Source: an uncultured Eubacteriales bacterium
GTDB taxonomy: Bacteria; Bacillota; Clostridia; Oscillospirales; Oscillospiraceae
Assembly: GCA_900545925.1 (NCBI GenBank)
Contig: URAZ01000049.1
Coordinates: forward strand, 1-22,365
Direction: 5' to 3'
Length of the DNA: 22,365 bases
Every line of letters begins with the position of its first letter. Position 1 is the first letter of the stretch. Positions 7,103 through 15,126 of this stretch are shown here, piece by piece. The notes under the pieces were generated by a model. It did no database searches. It was not told where the DNA came from and saw only the letters and a program-made list of their open reading frames with translations. Both the position numbers and the translations under genes were made by a program.

Positions 7103-8041
7103 TTACGGCAGTGTTCGGATGCAGTCCTTCAGGATCTGCATGAATGCTTCACGGTCAAGCTTCAGCAGAACAAGTGCATTTTTCTTTCCAAATTTCTTGT
7201 CGCTCTGCAGATCGGTAACAGTTTTGCCAAGTGTGATCTCAGCCTGTGTTTCTACAAAGACGCCCGCCATTTGGCCCTCGAACAATTCTGGGTGGGCAAG
7301 GTACATGATAGGGCAGGAATCATGCTGTGCAACGCCGGTGAGTCCGACGGTCTGTACTGCACTCCATGCACAGGCGAACAATTCTCGCACCAGCTTGCCG
7401 CAGCGGTTGCCATAGGCGGCCATCTCATCCCAGTCTGCAGGGCGCAATTCGGCCTGCATGGTGACATCCAGACCGCACATGACGAGAGGTACGCCAGATT
7501 TGAACACGATCTGCGCCGCATCTGGGTCATCGTAGATGTTGAATTCCGCTGCGGGTGTCACATTGCCGCCAACAGCTGCACCGCCCATCAGTGCAATGGA
7601 GTGCAGCAGCTGTTTTAGTTCTGGATACTTTGTCAATGCGATTGCTACGTTTGTCAGCGGTCCGGTCGCAACCAGACGCAATTCGCCCGGCATGCGCTTC
7701 GCTGTTGCATAAAGCGCGTCCCACGCGAATGTTGACTCTGGCGCCGTGTCTGGCAGCGGTAACTCGACGTCTCCAAGACCGTTTTCCCCGTGGAATTTGC
7801 CCGCCACATGCGGTTCGCGCATGAGCGGACGCTCCGCGCCGGGATAAACCGGATAATCGGCTCCCAGCAGATGCACTACACGCCTTGTATTTGGGAAGGT
7901 ATTGTATAATGGACTGTTGCCAGCCACAGCGGATAGACCGATGACCGAAAGTTCCGGCAGCGCATGCGCTAGCATGATTGCGACGGAATCGTCCGTGCCG
8001 GTATCGCAGTCAATCCAGACGGGAATCTGTTTGTTTGTCAT
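7103..8041 (-). CDS. Inosine/uridine-preferring nucleoside hydrolase (first of two)
   Basis: Nucleoside hydrolases split ribonucleosides into base and ribose using a bound calcium ion. This 312-residue protein has the N-terminal DCDTGTDD signature (11-18, metal Asp residues), VATGPLTN (124-131), LMGGAAV-GN (151-160), PAAEFN (163-168) and a HD pair in VAQHDSCP (237-244) that matches the usual catalytic His region. It is the last gene of the nucleoside transporter operon. Its ATG overlaps the stop of the preceding hydrolase gene (ATGA at 8038-8041), with a GGGAGG site 7 bases upstream, so the two are translationally coupled. Base preference cannot be told from sequence. Confidence 0.92.
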   Translation of the reverse strand: MTNKQIPVWIDCDTGTDDSVAIMLAHALPELSVIGLSAVAGNSPLYNTFPNTRRVVHLLGADYPVYPGAERPLMREPHVAGKFHGENGLGDVELPLPDTAPESTFAWDALYATAKRMPGELRLVATGPLTNVAIALTKYPELKQLLHSIALMGGAAVGGNVTPAAEFNIYDDPDAAQIVFKSGVPLVMCGLDVTMQAELRPADWDEMAAYGNRCGKLVRELFACAWSAVQTVGLTGVAQHDSCPIMYLAHPELFEGQMAGVFVETQAEITLGKTVTDLQSDKKFGKKNALVLLKLDREAFMQILKDCIRTLP

Positions 8042-8988
8042 GTCCCTGCCTCCCCGTAGAATTTGATGGCTTCAACCAGAAGATCGGCGAAGCGATCCCG
8101 GTCAACACCCATCAGCACATCCGCATTCGGCGCGTGCCCAGAGAAGCCGAGCAAATCGCCCACGGTCGTGCCACGGCAATATTCGCCTGCTGTCTCAATC
8201 TGCACATACATGGGGCGGATGGTGAAAATTTCGGGATGAATGAGCGCCATGACCGCGCACGGGTCGTGCATCGGTGCGCCTGCATAACCAATGGAACGGT
8301 GGAACTTGTAGAAGAACTCCAACCACTGTGCAACGATGTCGCTGACCGGATTGCAGAGCGCGCGGACACGTTCAAAATCTTCCGGCAGAATGAGCGCCTT
8401 TTCTGTCACATCCAATCCGGCCATTGTGATGGGCACGCCAGACGTGAACACGATTTTAGCTGCCTCGGGATCTACGAGAATGTTGAACTCCGCTGCGGGC
8501 GTCCAGTTGCCGGTAGCAATGCCACCGCCCATGAGGGAAATGCGAGCAATCTTGGATTTCAGTTCCGGGTGGGCCAGCAGCAGCGCCGCAACATTCGTTT
8601 GCGGACCGGTTGCCACGATAGTGACAGGTTCCGGAGATTTACGCAGCACCTTCGCCATCAGTTCCGGCGCAGAAAATGCGGACGGTTCAAACGCAGGTTC
8701 CGGCAGGGCAGGGCCGTCCAGTCCCGACTCGCCGTGAACGGATGGTGCGTTCATCACGTCATTTAAAAGCGGATGCGGGCAACCCTTTCCGACCGGTGCA
8801 TGCAGACCAATCAACGTGCAGACACGCAGTGCATTATAGGTTGTTTTTTCGATCGTCTGGTTGCCGCAGCAGGACGTTACAGCAAGAATTTCGAGTTTAC
8901 GGCTGGCTCGTGCCAGAACCCACGCAATGGCATCGTCATGACCGGGATCGCCGTCGAGAATGATGGGGATTTTCTTAAATTCAGACAT
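8038..8988 (-). CDS. Inosine/uridine-preferring nucleoside hydrolase (second paralogue)
   Basis: This 316-residue paralogue of the neighbouring hydrolase has LDGDPGHDD (11-19, the calcium-binding signature in the Rih-like DGDPGHDD form), VATGPQTN (125-132), LMGGG (152-156), PAAEFN (164-169) and the HD pair in PMHDPCA (239-245). The two paralogues differ throughout, for example DTGTDD against DPGHDD, so they probably divide substrates, such as purine versus pyrimidine nucleosides. The start is an ATG 9 bases after the permease stop, with a GAGGA site. It follows the transporter genes in the same operon, so imported nucleosides meet the hydrolases in the cytosol. Confidence 0.93.
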   Translation of the reverse strand: MSEFKKIPIILDGDPGHDDAIAWVLARASRKLEILAVTSCCGNQTIEKTTYNALRVCTLIGLHAPVGKGCPHPLLNDVMNAPSVHGESGLDGPALPEPAFEPSAFSAPELMAKVLRKSPEPVTIVATGPQTNVAALLLAHPELKSKIARISLMGGGIATGNWTPAAEFNILVDPEAAKIVFTSGVPITMAGLDVTEKALILPEDFERVRALCNPVSDIVAQWLEFFYKFHRSIGYAGAPMHDPCAVMALIHPEIFTIRPMYVQIETAGEYCRGTTVGDLLGFSGHAPNADVLMGVDRDRFADLLVEAIKFYGEAGT

Positions 8989-8997
8989 AGAGGTTCC

Positions 8998-9957
8998 TCA
9001 CTTGAGTGCGGCAGCCGAGTGCAGCTTCTTCGCACGGCTGCGCCGCACGAGAGAGAAGATCACAAGGCCGATGATGGTAACGGCATAGGGGATAGGGGAG
9101 GCGAGGTTTGAGTCGAGGCCGACGGCGGAGAACTTGATGCCCAGCGCCTGCGCAAAGCCGAACACGAGCGAGGACAACATGCCGCCGAGGCATTCGCCGC
9201 CGCCCATAGCTTGCGCCGCCAGCGCAATAAAGCCGCGTCCTGCAACCATGTCAAGTGACCAACCAGCCGCATAGTACATTGACATGAACGCACCGCCAAA
9301 GCCGCACATTAGGCCCGAGAAGCCAATAGCGATGTACTTGATCTTGAGTACAGACACACCGACGGAACTTGCTGCGTTCGGATTTTCGCCGACTGCGCGG
9401 ATATTGAGGCCAAGGCTCGTTTTATACAGCATCATGCTCGTGAGCGCACAGCAGATGAACGCCACCCACGTCAGCAGATTGTGGCCCGAAATGATGCCGC
9501 CCAAGAATGGAATCTTGTCGATCAGCGGGATATTGATGTTCGGAATCAGCAGATTCGAGGTGATCAAACCTGTGGAGGATGCCATGGATGTGCCTTCAGT
9601 CAGATTCGTAATGACCTTGCATAAGAACAGTGTACCGCCGGAGCCCATCATGTTGATGGCGATGCCGACAAGGGTAATGTCGGTCTTAAGCTGGAAGGCG
9701 AAGAAGCCCATCATCAGGCTCATCAGCACGCCGATGGCCAGCGCAGCAAGCAAGCCCCAGAGCCAGCTATGTGCGTAATAGGAGACAAGTGAGCCAGTTA
9801 ACGCAGAGAACATCATCAATCCTTCCAGACCGATATTGCAGAAGCCTGCCTTTTCGACCACAATCGCGGCCAGCGTCGCAAACAGGATCGGCGCGGAAAT
9901 GCGGATGATGGAGAAAAAGAACTCCGGTGTCAGCAACATCTTCAGAAAATCAAGCAT
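8998..9957 (-). CDS. Nucleoside ABC transporter permease (NupQ/YufQ-like)
   Basis: Integral membrane subunit of a BmpA-type nucleoside importer, 319 residues, hydrophobic, with about 8-10 membrane spans. The family core IGLEGLMMFSA appears near residues 40-50, and the EAA-like cytoplasmic segment near IRAVGENPNAA. The frame stays open for 43 codons upstream of the chosen ATG at 9957. That ATG is preceded by a near-perfect AAAGGAGGTG site at 6-base spacing, and the extension is not membrane-like and overlaps the upstream gene, so 9957 is the start. It overlaps the other permease gene by 8 bases. Confidence 0.92.
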   Translation of the reverse strand: MLDFLKMLLTPEFFFSIIRISAPILFATLAAIVVEKAGFCNIGLEGLMMFSALTGSLVSYYAHSWLWGLLAALAIGVLMSLMMGFFAFQLKTDITLVGIAINMMGSGGTLFLCKVITNLTEGTSMASSTGLITSNLLIPNINIPLIDKIPFLGGIISGHNLLTWVAFICCALTSMMLYKTSLGLNIRAVGENPNAASSVGVSVLKIKYIAIGFSGLMCGFGGAFMSMYYAAGWSLDMVAGRGFIALAAQAMGGGECLGGMLSSLVFGFAQALGIKFSAVGLDSNLASPIPYAVTIIGLVIFSLVRRSRAKKLHSAAALK

Positions 9958-11110
9958 GCTCTGCACCTCCTTTCTGCTCTTCCAGTGCGGCCTTTGCAGC
10001 AAGTTCTTCCTGCGCTGTCTTGACGACAAGCTTCTGACGGTATTTTGACAGGAACTGCTCGGCAGCGAAGAACAGGAAAATGACACCCTGAATGATATCG
10101 ATCAGCTGAGACGGCACATTTGCATACGTTGCCATCAGTTCACAGCCCTTTGTAAGATACGCCATAAAGAATGCAGCGAACGGCACGAACCACGGGTTGT
10201 TGCCAGCCAGAATCGCAATCGTGATGCCTGTCCAGCCGTAGCCAGGAAGCGAACTCCATGAGAATGTCGGGTAACGACCCAGCATCTCAATGCCGCCGCC
10301 CATACCGGCCAAAAATCCACCCAGCACCTGCGACAGCACGATCACGGTCGCAACCTTCATACCAGAGTATTTGGCAAATGCCTGATTGATGCCAATCATG
10401 CGGATGGTGTAGCCCCAGCGGGTGTTGAACATGAAAAGACCAACCAACACGACACAGGCAATGGCGATCACAAAGCCCCATGAAAGCTTCGAGCCATTGT
10501 CAACCAGCGGTGCAATCTTAGAGGTTTCCAGGAACTCATACGACTGGATCTGTCCCTTTGTCTTGTCGGCAAGATAAGTGTTCATCAAATACTTGATGAG
10601 ATACATAATGATGTAATTGAGCATCAGTGAGCATACCATCTCGCTTACATCCAGCTTGGTTTTCAGCAGCGCAGGCAGAAGCATGATCGCTGCCACAGCC
10701 AGTGCGCCGGCCAGAACGCCCACAACCGGATGAATGAAAGACGCCATCGGCACATAGACCGCGACCATGCCGGTTGTAAACGCGCCGAGCATGATGCCGC
10801 CCTCCGCGCCGAGGTTGAACTGGTTGGCGGAGAACATGACGCAGACGGACAGGCCCGTGAAGATAATGGGAATCATCGAGGCCAGAATGTCGGTCAGGCG
10901 CTTGAAGTCAAAGGTGGTGCCACTCCGACCCATGCGGAACAGCGGGCCGACGAGCAGCTGCTTGAGCGCGTCGCCAGTGGCGGAAAGCTTTGCTGCAAAG
11001 CTGTTTCCGTCTGCAGACAGGAAGATCAGCAGCGTCGCCACAAGGATCGCAATCAAAATGGCGAGCAGGCCGCGGGTCACAGAGAACAGAATCTGACGTT
11101 TCTTAGTCAT
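9950..11110 (-). CDS. Nucleoside ABC transporter permease (NupP/YufP-like)
   Basis: This is the larger permease of the heterodimeric membrane channel, 386 residues from the ATG at 11110. It has a first membrane segment near residues 8-30, then a soluble stretch with GDALKQLLVGPLF that is characteristic of this subfamily, the NLGAEGG block, multiple further spans and GGIEMLGRYP. The charged C-terminal tail (QEELAAKAALEEQKGG) may be cytoplasmic. AGGAGG lies 7 bases upstream of the start; an in-frame ATG at 11137 would place that site inside the protein and is rejected. Start and stop overlap neighbours by 8 bases each, showing tight translational coupling. Confidence 0.92.
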   Translation of the reverse strand: MTKKRQILFSVTRGLLAILIAILVATLLIFLSADGNSFAAKLSATGDALKQLLVGPLFRMGRSGTTFDFKRLTDILASMIPIIFTGLSVCVMFSANQFNLGAEGGIMLGAFTTGMVAVYVPMASFIHPVVGVLAGALAVAAIMLLPALLKTKLDVSEMVCSLMLNYIIMYLIKYLMNTYLADKTKGQIQSYEFLETSKIAPLVDNGSKLSWGFVIAIACVVLVGLFMFNTRWGYTIRMIGINQAFAKYSGMKVATVIVLSQVLGGFLAGMGGGIEMLGRYPTFSWSSLPGYGWTGITIAILAGNNPWFVPFAAFFMAYLTKGCELMATYANVPSQLIDIIQGVIFLFFAAEQFLSKYRQKLVVKTAQEELAAKAALEEQKGGAEHA

Positions 11111-12683
11111 GGCAAACCCTCCTGATTTCCTCTTCACTCTGGGTCTTGAGACCGAGCATATATTCGCCCATTACATCGTCGGTGAGGGTGGAGGTGTCCT
11201 CAAAATACGCGGCGATCTTGCCGCCATGCATGACGATCAGACTGTCGGATAACTCCATGACCTCCGCCAGATCTGCCGAGATCAGCAGCACCGCAATGCC
11301 GGAGCGTGACAACTCAACGAGTTTTTTGCGGATGAACTCCGTCGCGCCGACGTCAATGCCTCGTGTCGGCTGGTCTGCAAGAATGAGAACCGGATTGCCG
11401 GAGAACTCACGCGCCACGACGACCTTTTGGATATTACCGCCCGAGAGCATGCCGACCTGCTGCTTGCGGGACTTGCACAAAACGGCATAGTCCTCAATCA
11501 GTTTGTCCGCTTCGTCGTGAATGGCTTTCATGTTAAAAAGCGGCCCATGGTTCAGACGCTTTTCTGCCGAGCGGTCAGAAATCAGGTTTTCCTCAATAGA
11601 GGCGCTGCCTGCAATGCCGTAGAGCATGCGGTCCTCCGGAATGAGCGCGACACCGCGGTCACGCAGCTTCTGCTGCGAGAGGCCGAGGATGCTCTCCGAG
11701 TCAAGTGTGACGCTACCTGCGTTCGGCGTCAGGAAGCCAAAGAGCATATCGACCAGTTCTTTCTGGCCATTACCCTCGACACCTGCAACGCCGAGAATTT
11801 CGCCCTGGCGCACATCGAAGGATATCTTATCGAGCATCTTTTTGTGCCATTCATTGACGTATTCGACATCGCGTACACGAAGCACAACATCCGACGGATT
11901 CGCCTCATCCTTCTGCACGTTCAGAATGACATCACGGCCGACCATCAGACGCGAAATTTCTTCCTTCGTTACATCGCAAGTATTGTAAACACCCATTGAG
12001 CGCCCGCCGCGCATGATTGTCAGCCGGTCGGTGATCTCCATGATTTCGTTCAGCTTGTGCGAAATAAAGACGATAGTATAGCCCTGCTCCTTTAGATGCC
12101 GCAATTCCTTGAACAACTCGACTGTCTCCTGCGTGGTCAGAACCGCCGTCGGCTCGTCCAGAATCAGGATCTTCGCTCCGCGCACGAGCGCCTTGAGGAT
12201 CTCGACCTTCTGCTTCATGCCGACCGGGATGTCCATGACTTTGGCCTCCGGCTCGACGTGCAGGTTGTATTTTTCCGCGTATTCCTTCGTAATAGCAACG
12301 GCCTTCGCGTGGTCGATGAACAGACCCTTGCGCGGGGCCATACCGAGCACCATGTTTTCCGCGACGGTCAGGCTCGGTACAAGCATGAAATGTTGATGCA
12401 CCATGCCGATCCCGTGGGAAATGGCGACGGTGGGGGACGAGAGTGTCAGCTTTTCGCCGTGCACCCAAATTTCGCCGCTCGTCGGTTGCTCCAGACCGAA
12501 CAGCATCTTCATGAGCGTGGACTTGCCGGCGCCGTTTTCACCCATCAGCGCGTGGATCTCGCCCCTGCGGAGGTTAAAATCCACACCCTGATTGGCCGCG
12601 ACGCCGTTGGGATACACCTTCGTGATCCCTTTCATCTGGACGACGTATTCCTCGTCCAAACGGCCGGTTTTTTCGTCTGGCAT
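11103..12683 (-). CDS. Nucleoside ABC transporter ATP-binding protein, two ATPase domains (NupO/YufO-like)
   Basis: This is a 526-residue fusion of two ABC domains that powers the permeases. Domain 1 has Walker A GENGAGKST (48-56), Q-loop HQHF, Walker B ILILDEP (172-178) and switch His209, but its signature is PVGMKQKVE instead of LSGGQ. Domain 2 has a degenerate P-loop GVEGNGQKE (301-309), a good LSGGN signature (413-417) and Walker B ILADQP with Gln where the catalytic Glu is expected. This asymmetry, with probably one competent site, is usual for RbsA/YufO-like proteins as far as I recall. The start has an AGAGGA site about 9 bases upstream. It is separated from the lipoprotein gene by 295 bases that contain a repeat insertion. 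Confidence 0.94.
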   Translation of the reverse strand: MPDEKTGRLDEEYVVQMKGITKVYPNGVAANQGVDFNLRRGEIHALMGENGAGKSTLMKMLFGLEQPTSGEIWVHGEKLTLSSPTVAISHGIGMVHQHFMLVPSLTVAENMVLGMAPRKGLFIDHAKAVAITKEYAEKYNLHVEPEAKVMDIPVGMKQKVEILKALVRGAKILILDEPTAVLTTQETVELFKELRHLKEQGYTIVFISHKLNEIMEITDRLTIMRGGRSMGVYNTCDVTKEEISRLMVGRDVILNVQKDEANPSDVVLRVRDVEYVNEWHKKMLDKISFDVRQGEILGVAGVEGNGQKELVDMLFGFLTPNAGSVTLDSESILGLSQQKLRDRGVALIPEDRMLYGIAGSASIEENLISDRSAEKRLNHGPLFNMKAIHDEADKLIEDYAVLCKSRKQQVGMLSGGNIQKVVVAREFSGNPVLILADQPTRGIDVGATEFIRKKLVELSRSGIAVLLISADLAEVMELSDSLIVMHGGKIAAYFEDTSTLTDDVMGEYMLGLKTQSEEEIRRVCHD

Positions 12684-12736
12684 ACGATATGTTCCTCTCT
12701 TTCTTTAGAAAAAGTCGTGCGAATGAAAAAGCAATA

Positions 12737-12794
12737 AGTAATAGTGAATAAAGAACAAACGTTGAGATACGTTTTTTCGCTATTCACTATTACT
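12737..12794. repeat. Inverted repeat enclosing a small stem-loop
   Basis: AGTAATAGTGAATA (12737-12750) is repeated perfectly inverted at 12781-12794, and the 30-base centre contains a second pair, AAACGT/ACGTTT (12757-12762 with 12769-12774), followed by a T-run. This type of AATAGTGAATA sequence looks like a mobile intergenic repeat. On the plus strand the inner hairpin plus T-run resembles a terminator, but no plus-strand gene needs one here. Confidence 0.6.
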
Positions 12795-12815
12795 CCGCAG
12801 AACCGGGAGAAATTG

Positions 12816-12919
12816 TAGGGGCCGATGCCCACATCGGCCCGGCAGAACAGCTTGCCGAAACGCGGAACACTCCGGCGAATTCGCGGTTCCTCGCGGGCCG
12901 ATGTAGGCATCGGCCCCTG
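12816..12919. repeat. MITE-like element with palindromic inverted ends
   Basis: A 26-base unit (12816-12841) recurs inverted at 12894-12919 with two mismatches. Each unit is itself a hairpin (GGCCGATG against CATCGGCC). The 52 bases between have no coding content. The element sits inside the lipoprotein-to-ATPase gap of the nucleoside operon, next to the 12737-12794 inverted repeat, and is larger than any regulatory site would need. Mobility is inferred from structure only. Confidence 0.6.
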
Positions 12920-12946
12920 CTATGTGCATGGGGTAAAACCCGGAAA

Positions 12947-12966
12947 GGGGGCTCATGGGAGCCCCC
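12947..12966 (-). terminator. Hairpin after the lipoprotein gene, possible partial terminator
   Basis: An 8-bp G/C stem (12947-12954 with 12959-12966, 4-base loop) starts about 12 bases downstream of the lipoprotein stop codon and is followed on the minus strand by TTTCC. Such hairpins often make the binding-protein message more abundant than that of the rest of a transporter operon; a full terminator is less likely, since no new promoter is evident before the ATPase gene. Confidence 0.5.
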
Positions 12967-12978
12967 CTTATGATAAAC

Positions 12979-14082
12979 TTACGGTCTGACGGAGTCGCGC
13001 AGAGCGGCGAGGTCGAAGTTGGCATCGAACGCGGTGTCAACCTTGATGCTGCCGTCCGTGATACCCTTCTGAGCAGCCTCAACAGCAGCCTTGGTTTCGG
13101 CAGAAGCGTACTTGTCATAGTTCTTGTCGGTCACGATGCCGACGCCGCCTTCCGCAAGACCAAGCTGGACTTCTGTGCCCCAATAGGTTTTACCGGCATC
13201 CCACTGGTCGAAGATCCAGATGATGGAGTTGCCGATGTTCTTCAGGCCCGAAGTCAGCGTCAGCGCTGCCAGGTCGGAGGAGAAGGTCAACTCCTGGTCG
13301 GAGTCAACGCCAATGAACCATGCCTTGCCGGTGTCCAGAGCAGCCTCAGCCGCGCCGTTGCCCGCATTGCCGGCAACGCCCCAGATGATGTCGCACTTCT
13401 TGTCGTTGATCATGGAGTAGCCGAACTCCTTGGCGATGGCGGTATCGACATAGTCGTTGGTGTAGCGGGTGTCGACCTTGATGTCGGGGTTGACAGCCTG
13501 TGCACCCTCAATGAAGCCGGTCAGGAAGTCGTTGATAACCGGGGAGTCAACGCCGCCGACGAAGCCGACGACGGCATCCTCGTTGATGTTGGCAACGTTG
13601 GTGTCCGTGGTCATGCAGGCGGCAAAGGTACCGACCAGATAGCCCATGTCGTTCTGCTTGTAGGTGATGTTGACGACGTTAGAGTTGTTGCCAGCATAGG
13701 TGTTGTCGTCGAAGATCAGATAGAGCTGATCGGGATACTTCGTGGCGACTTCCTTCAGGTAGTCGGGCATCTGGTAGGTGCCGCAGATAACGAGGTCATA
13801 CTCGCCGGACTCGGAAACGTCGTACAGCGTGGACAGCCATTTCGGCTGGTCTTCGTCGGTGCCGCCGAGTTCGATGGTCTTGCAGGTGATGCGGCCTGCT
13901 TTGACCAGCTCGTCGATACCGGCCTGCGCGGAGTCGAAGAAGGACTTGTCGCCCAGGTTGCCGTTGACGATGTAGACAACATTCTTGACGTCAGATGCTT
14001 CCTTGGTTTCCGTCTTAGAGGCGCAGGCCGCCAGACCGAGAACCATGATCGCTGCAAGCAGCAATGCGATGATTTTTTTCAT
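12979..14082 (-). CDS. BMP-family nucleoside-binding lipoprotein
   Basis: The 367-residue protein has a lipoprotein signal peptide (positively charged MKK, hydrophobic 4-16, lipobox LAAC at 17-20), so Cys20 would be lipidated and anchor it outside the membrane. The mature part is a periplasmic-binding fold of the BMP family: VVYIVNGNLGDKSFFDSA near the start and GVDSD later. It should capture nucleosides for the ABC importer encoded next. The reading frame extends 47 codons further upstream, but GGAGG lies 7 bases before the ATG at 14082 and only this start gives a signal peptide. It is the first gene of the operon, with a strong promoter at 14140-14168. Codon use is highly biased, as expected for an abundant protein. 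Confidence 0.94.
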   Translation of the reverse strand: MKKIIALLLAAIMVLGLAACASKTETKEASDVKNVVYIVNGNLGDKSFFDSAQAGIDELVKAGRITCKTIELGGTDEDQPKWLSTLYDVSESGEYDLVICGTYQMPDYLKEVATKYPDQLYLIFDDNTYAGNNSNVVNITYKQNDMGYLVGTFAACMTTDTNVANINEDAVVGFVGGVDSPVINDFLTGFIEGAQAVNPDIKVDTRYTNDYVDTAIAKEFGYSMINDKKCDIIWGVAGNAGNGAAEAALDTGKAWFIGVDSDQELTFSSDLAALTLTSGLKNIGNSIIWIFDQWDAGKTYWGTEVQLGLAEGGVGIVTDKNYDKYASAETKAAVEAAQKGITDGSIKVDTAFDANFDLAALRDSVRP

Positions 14083-14118
14083 GTTTTTTCCTCCATCATG
14101 TTCAATCTGTATGATTGC

Positions 14119-14133
14119 GGGGATAAAATCCCC
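14119..14133. promoter_or_regulatory. Palindrome at the predicted transcription start
   Basis: GGGGAT-AAA-ATCCCC on the plus strand is a perfect 6-3-6 palindrome whose edge lies at the expected +1 of the nucleoside operon. It could be a repressor operator or a 5'-terminal mRNA hairpin. No regulator gene is adjacent, so the binding protein is unknown. Confidence 0.4.
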
Positions 14134-14139
14134 AGCGTT

Positions 14140-14168
14140 ATTGTACAGGACTGACAGAGCAGTGTCAA
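14140..14168 (-). promoter_or_regulatory. Promoter of the nucleoside uptake operon
   Basis: On the minus strand a perfect TTGACA (14168-14163) is followed by a 17-base spacer and TACAAT (14145-14140). The start point would be near 14133, about 50 bases before the lipoprotein ATG. Confidence 0.85.
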
Positions 14169-14234
14169 GCATTCTGCATAGAGAAAACAAAAAATATTTA
14201 TCTGTCCTTAAAAATTTTGGCACTTATGCCGGAG

Positions 14235-14834
14235 TCAGTCATCGACCTTTTCTGAATCGATGATGGGGCCGTTTGCGTACATGCGCAGCTTTTCCCGTGC
14301 GGTACGGATGCGCTTGGAGAAGGCAAACGTCACAATGAGATCAAACACGCCGTCCACAATCAGCGAAATCCCGGCCAGCAGCATGATCGAATCAAATTTG
14401 CCGAACAATACCACGCAGCCCAGCGCGATTGTGACCGCGCCCAGCAGCGCTGGCACCCACCAGCCCGCAAGCCGTGCTCGTGCGCAGTCCACACCGTCCT
14501 GCAGCGTCATCATGCCGTCAATGACGAGGAATACACCGAACAGCACTGTCAGCAGCCCCTGAATGATCTCCGGCCGCAGCAGGCAGAATACGCCGCACAC
14601 CAGCAGCACGATGCCAGACACCAGCGCGTAGGACCCGAACAGCCGCCCGGAGGCCAAATACGAAATGACTGCCGCAACGCCGGAGGCCAGCAGCAGAATG
14701 CCAGCCACATAGCAGATCACGTCAGCCGATGCCTGCGGCGTCAGGATGAACAGCAGACCAAGTAAAATCGCCGAGAATGCAACGATCAGACTGCGCCACT
14801 TGAGTGCCTTGAAATACCCACGGATGGATTCCAT
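14235..14834 (-). CDS. DUF308/HdeD-like small membrane protein
   Basis: The 199-residue protein has six predicted membrane spans (approximately 16-34, 38-58, 68-88, 91-110, 124-143, 148-171) in three helical pairs, the usual plan of the DUF308/HdeD family, and a charged C-terminal tail of about 28 residues. The first pair contains LLGLLFILTPQASADVICYVAGILLLASG, typical of the family. HdeD was named for an acid-resistance link in E. coli, but the role of Clostridia members is not established. An AAAGGAAG site lies about 8 bases before the ATG. It stands alone between the glycerol operon and the nucleoside operon promoter; a weak TTGTTT-17-CATAAT promoter can be drawn upstream. No strong terminator follows, so read-through into the nucleoside operon is possible. 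Confidence 0.82.
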   Translation of the reverse strand: MESIRGYFKALKWRSLIVAFSAILLGLLFILTPQASADVICYVAGILLLASGVAAVISYLASGRLFGSYALVSGIVLLVCGVFCLLRPEIIQGLLTVLFGVFLVIDGMMTLQDGVDCARARLAGWWVPALLGAVTIALGCVVLFGKFDSIMLLAGISLIVDGVFDLIVTFAFSKRIRTAREKLRMYANGPIIDSEKVDD

Positions 14835-14944
14835 AAAAAGAACTTCCTTTCCAGATTTGATACAAAACTATTATGCCGCTCCATGGCGAAAAAAACAACA
14901 GTTAAAACCGCCAATCTGCCGCAACATGTCCGTGCAGAACAGAA

Positions 14945-14986
14945 AACAGAATCGGCCTGCCGCGTGCGCGGCAGGCCGATTCTGTT
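14945..14986 (-). terminator. Terminator of the glycerol operon (19-bp perfect stem)
   Basis: A perfect 19-bp stem (14945-14963 with 14968-14986, GTGC loop) is followed on the minus strand by further T residues, fitting the end of the glpK-to-DUF1667 transcript. Copy B of the dispersed repeat lies between the last gene and this hairpin, so it would be transcribed as 3' untranslated RNA. Confidence 0.85.
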
Positions 14987-14991
14987 GGTGT

Positions 14992-15108
14992 AGAAAAGAA
15001 AGAAGAAAGAGAAGAGAGGAAAGAAAAGATTGGCTTGCTTACGAGTATGAGTATACCGGCCAATCATGTCAGAACTGTGAACGAATCCGAAAGGATTTGT
15101 GAACATTT
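14992..15108. repeat. Dispersed repeat copy B (purine tract plus TGTGAAC block)
   Basis: The copy has an A/G-only tract (14992-15029), then GATTGGC, then a 63-base block (15046-15108) matching copy A at 51 of 63 positions. Two TGTGAAC repeats are 23 bases apart (15076 and 15099), with the hairpin AATCC-GAAA-GGATT between them (a GNRA-type loop if read as plus-strand RNA). GATTGGC (15028-15034) pairs fully with GCCAATC (15058-15064). It fills the gap between the DUF1667 stop and the operon terminator. Confidence 0.65.
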
Positions 15109-15126
15109 TCTGCGGTTCATTCCCAA

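Noticed and set aside
14083..14133. Purine riboswitch upstream of the nucleoside operon
   Set aside because: The leader is only about 50 bases and lacks a three-way junction with paired loops.
12955..14154. Plus-strand 399-residue frame
   Set aside because: It lies opposite the BMP lipoprotein gene, whose signal peptide, lipobox and promoter are clear. The long Val/Asp/Gly-rich frame is a by-product of its biased codon use.
14786..15106. Minus-strand 106-residue frame
   Set aside because: It spans the terminator stem and repeat copy B and has no family features.
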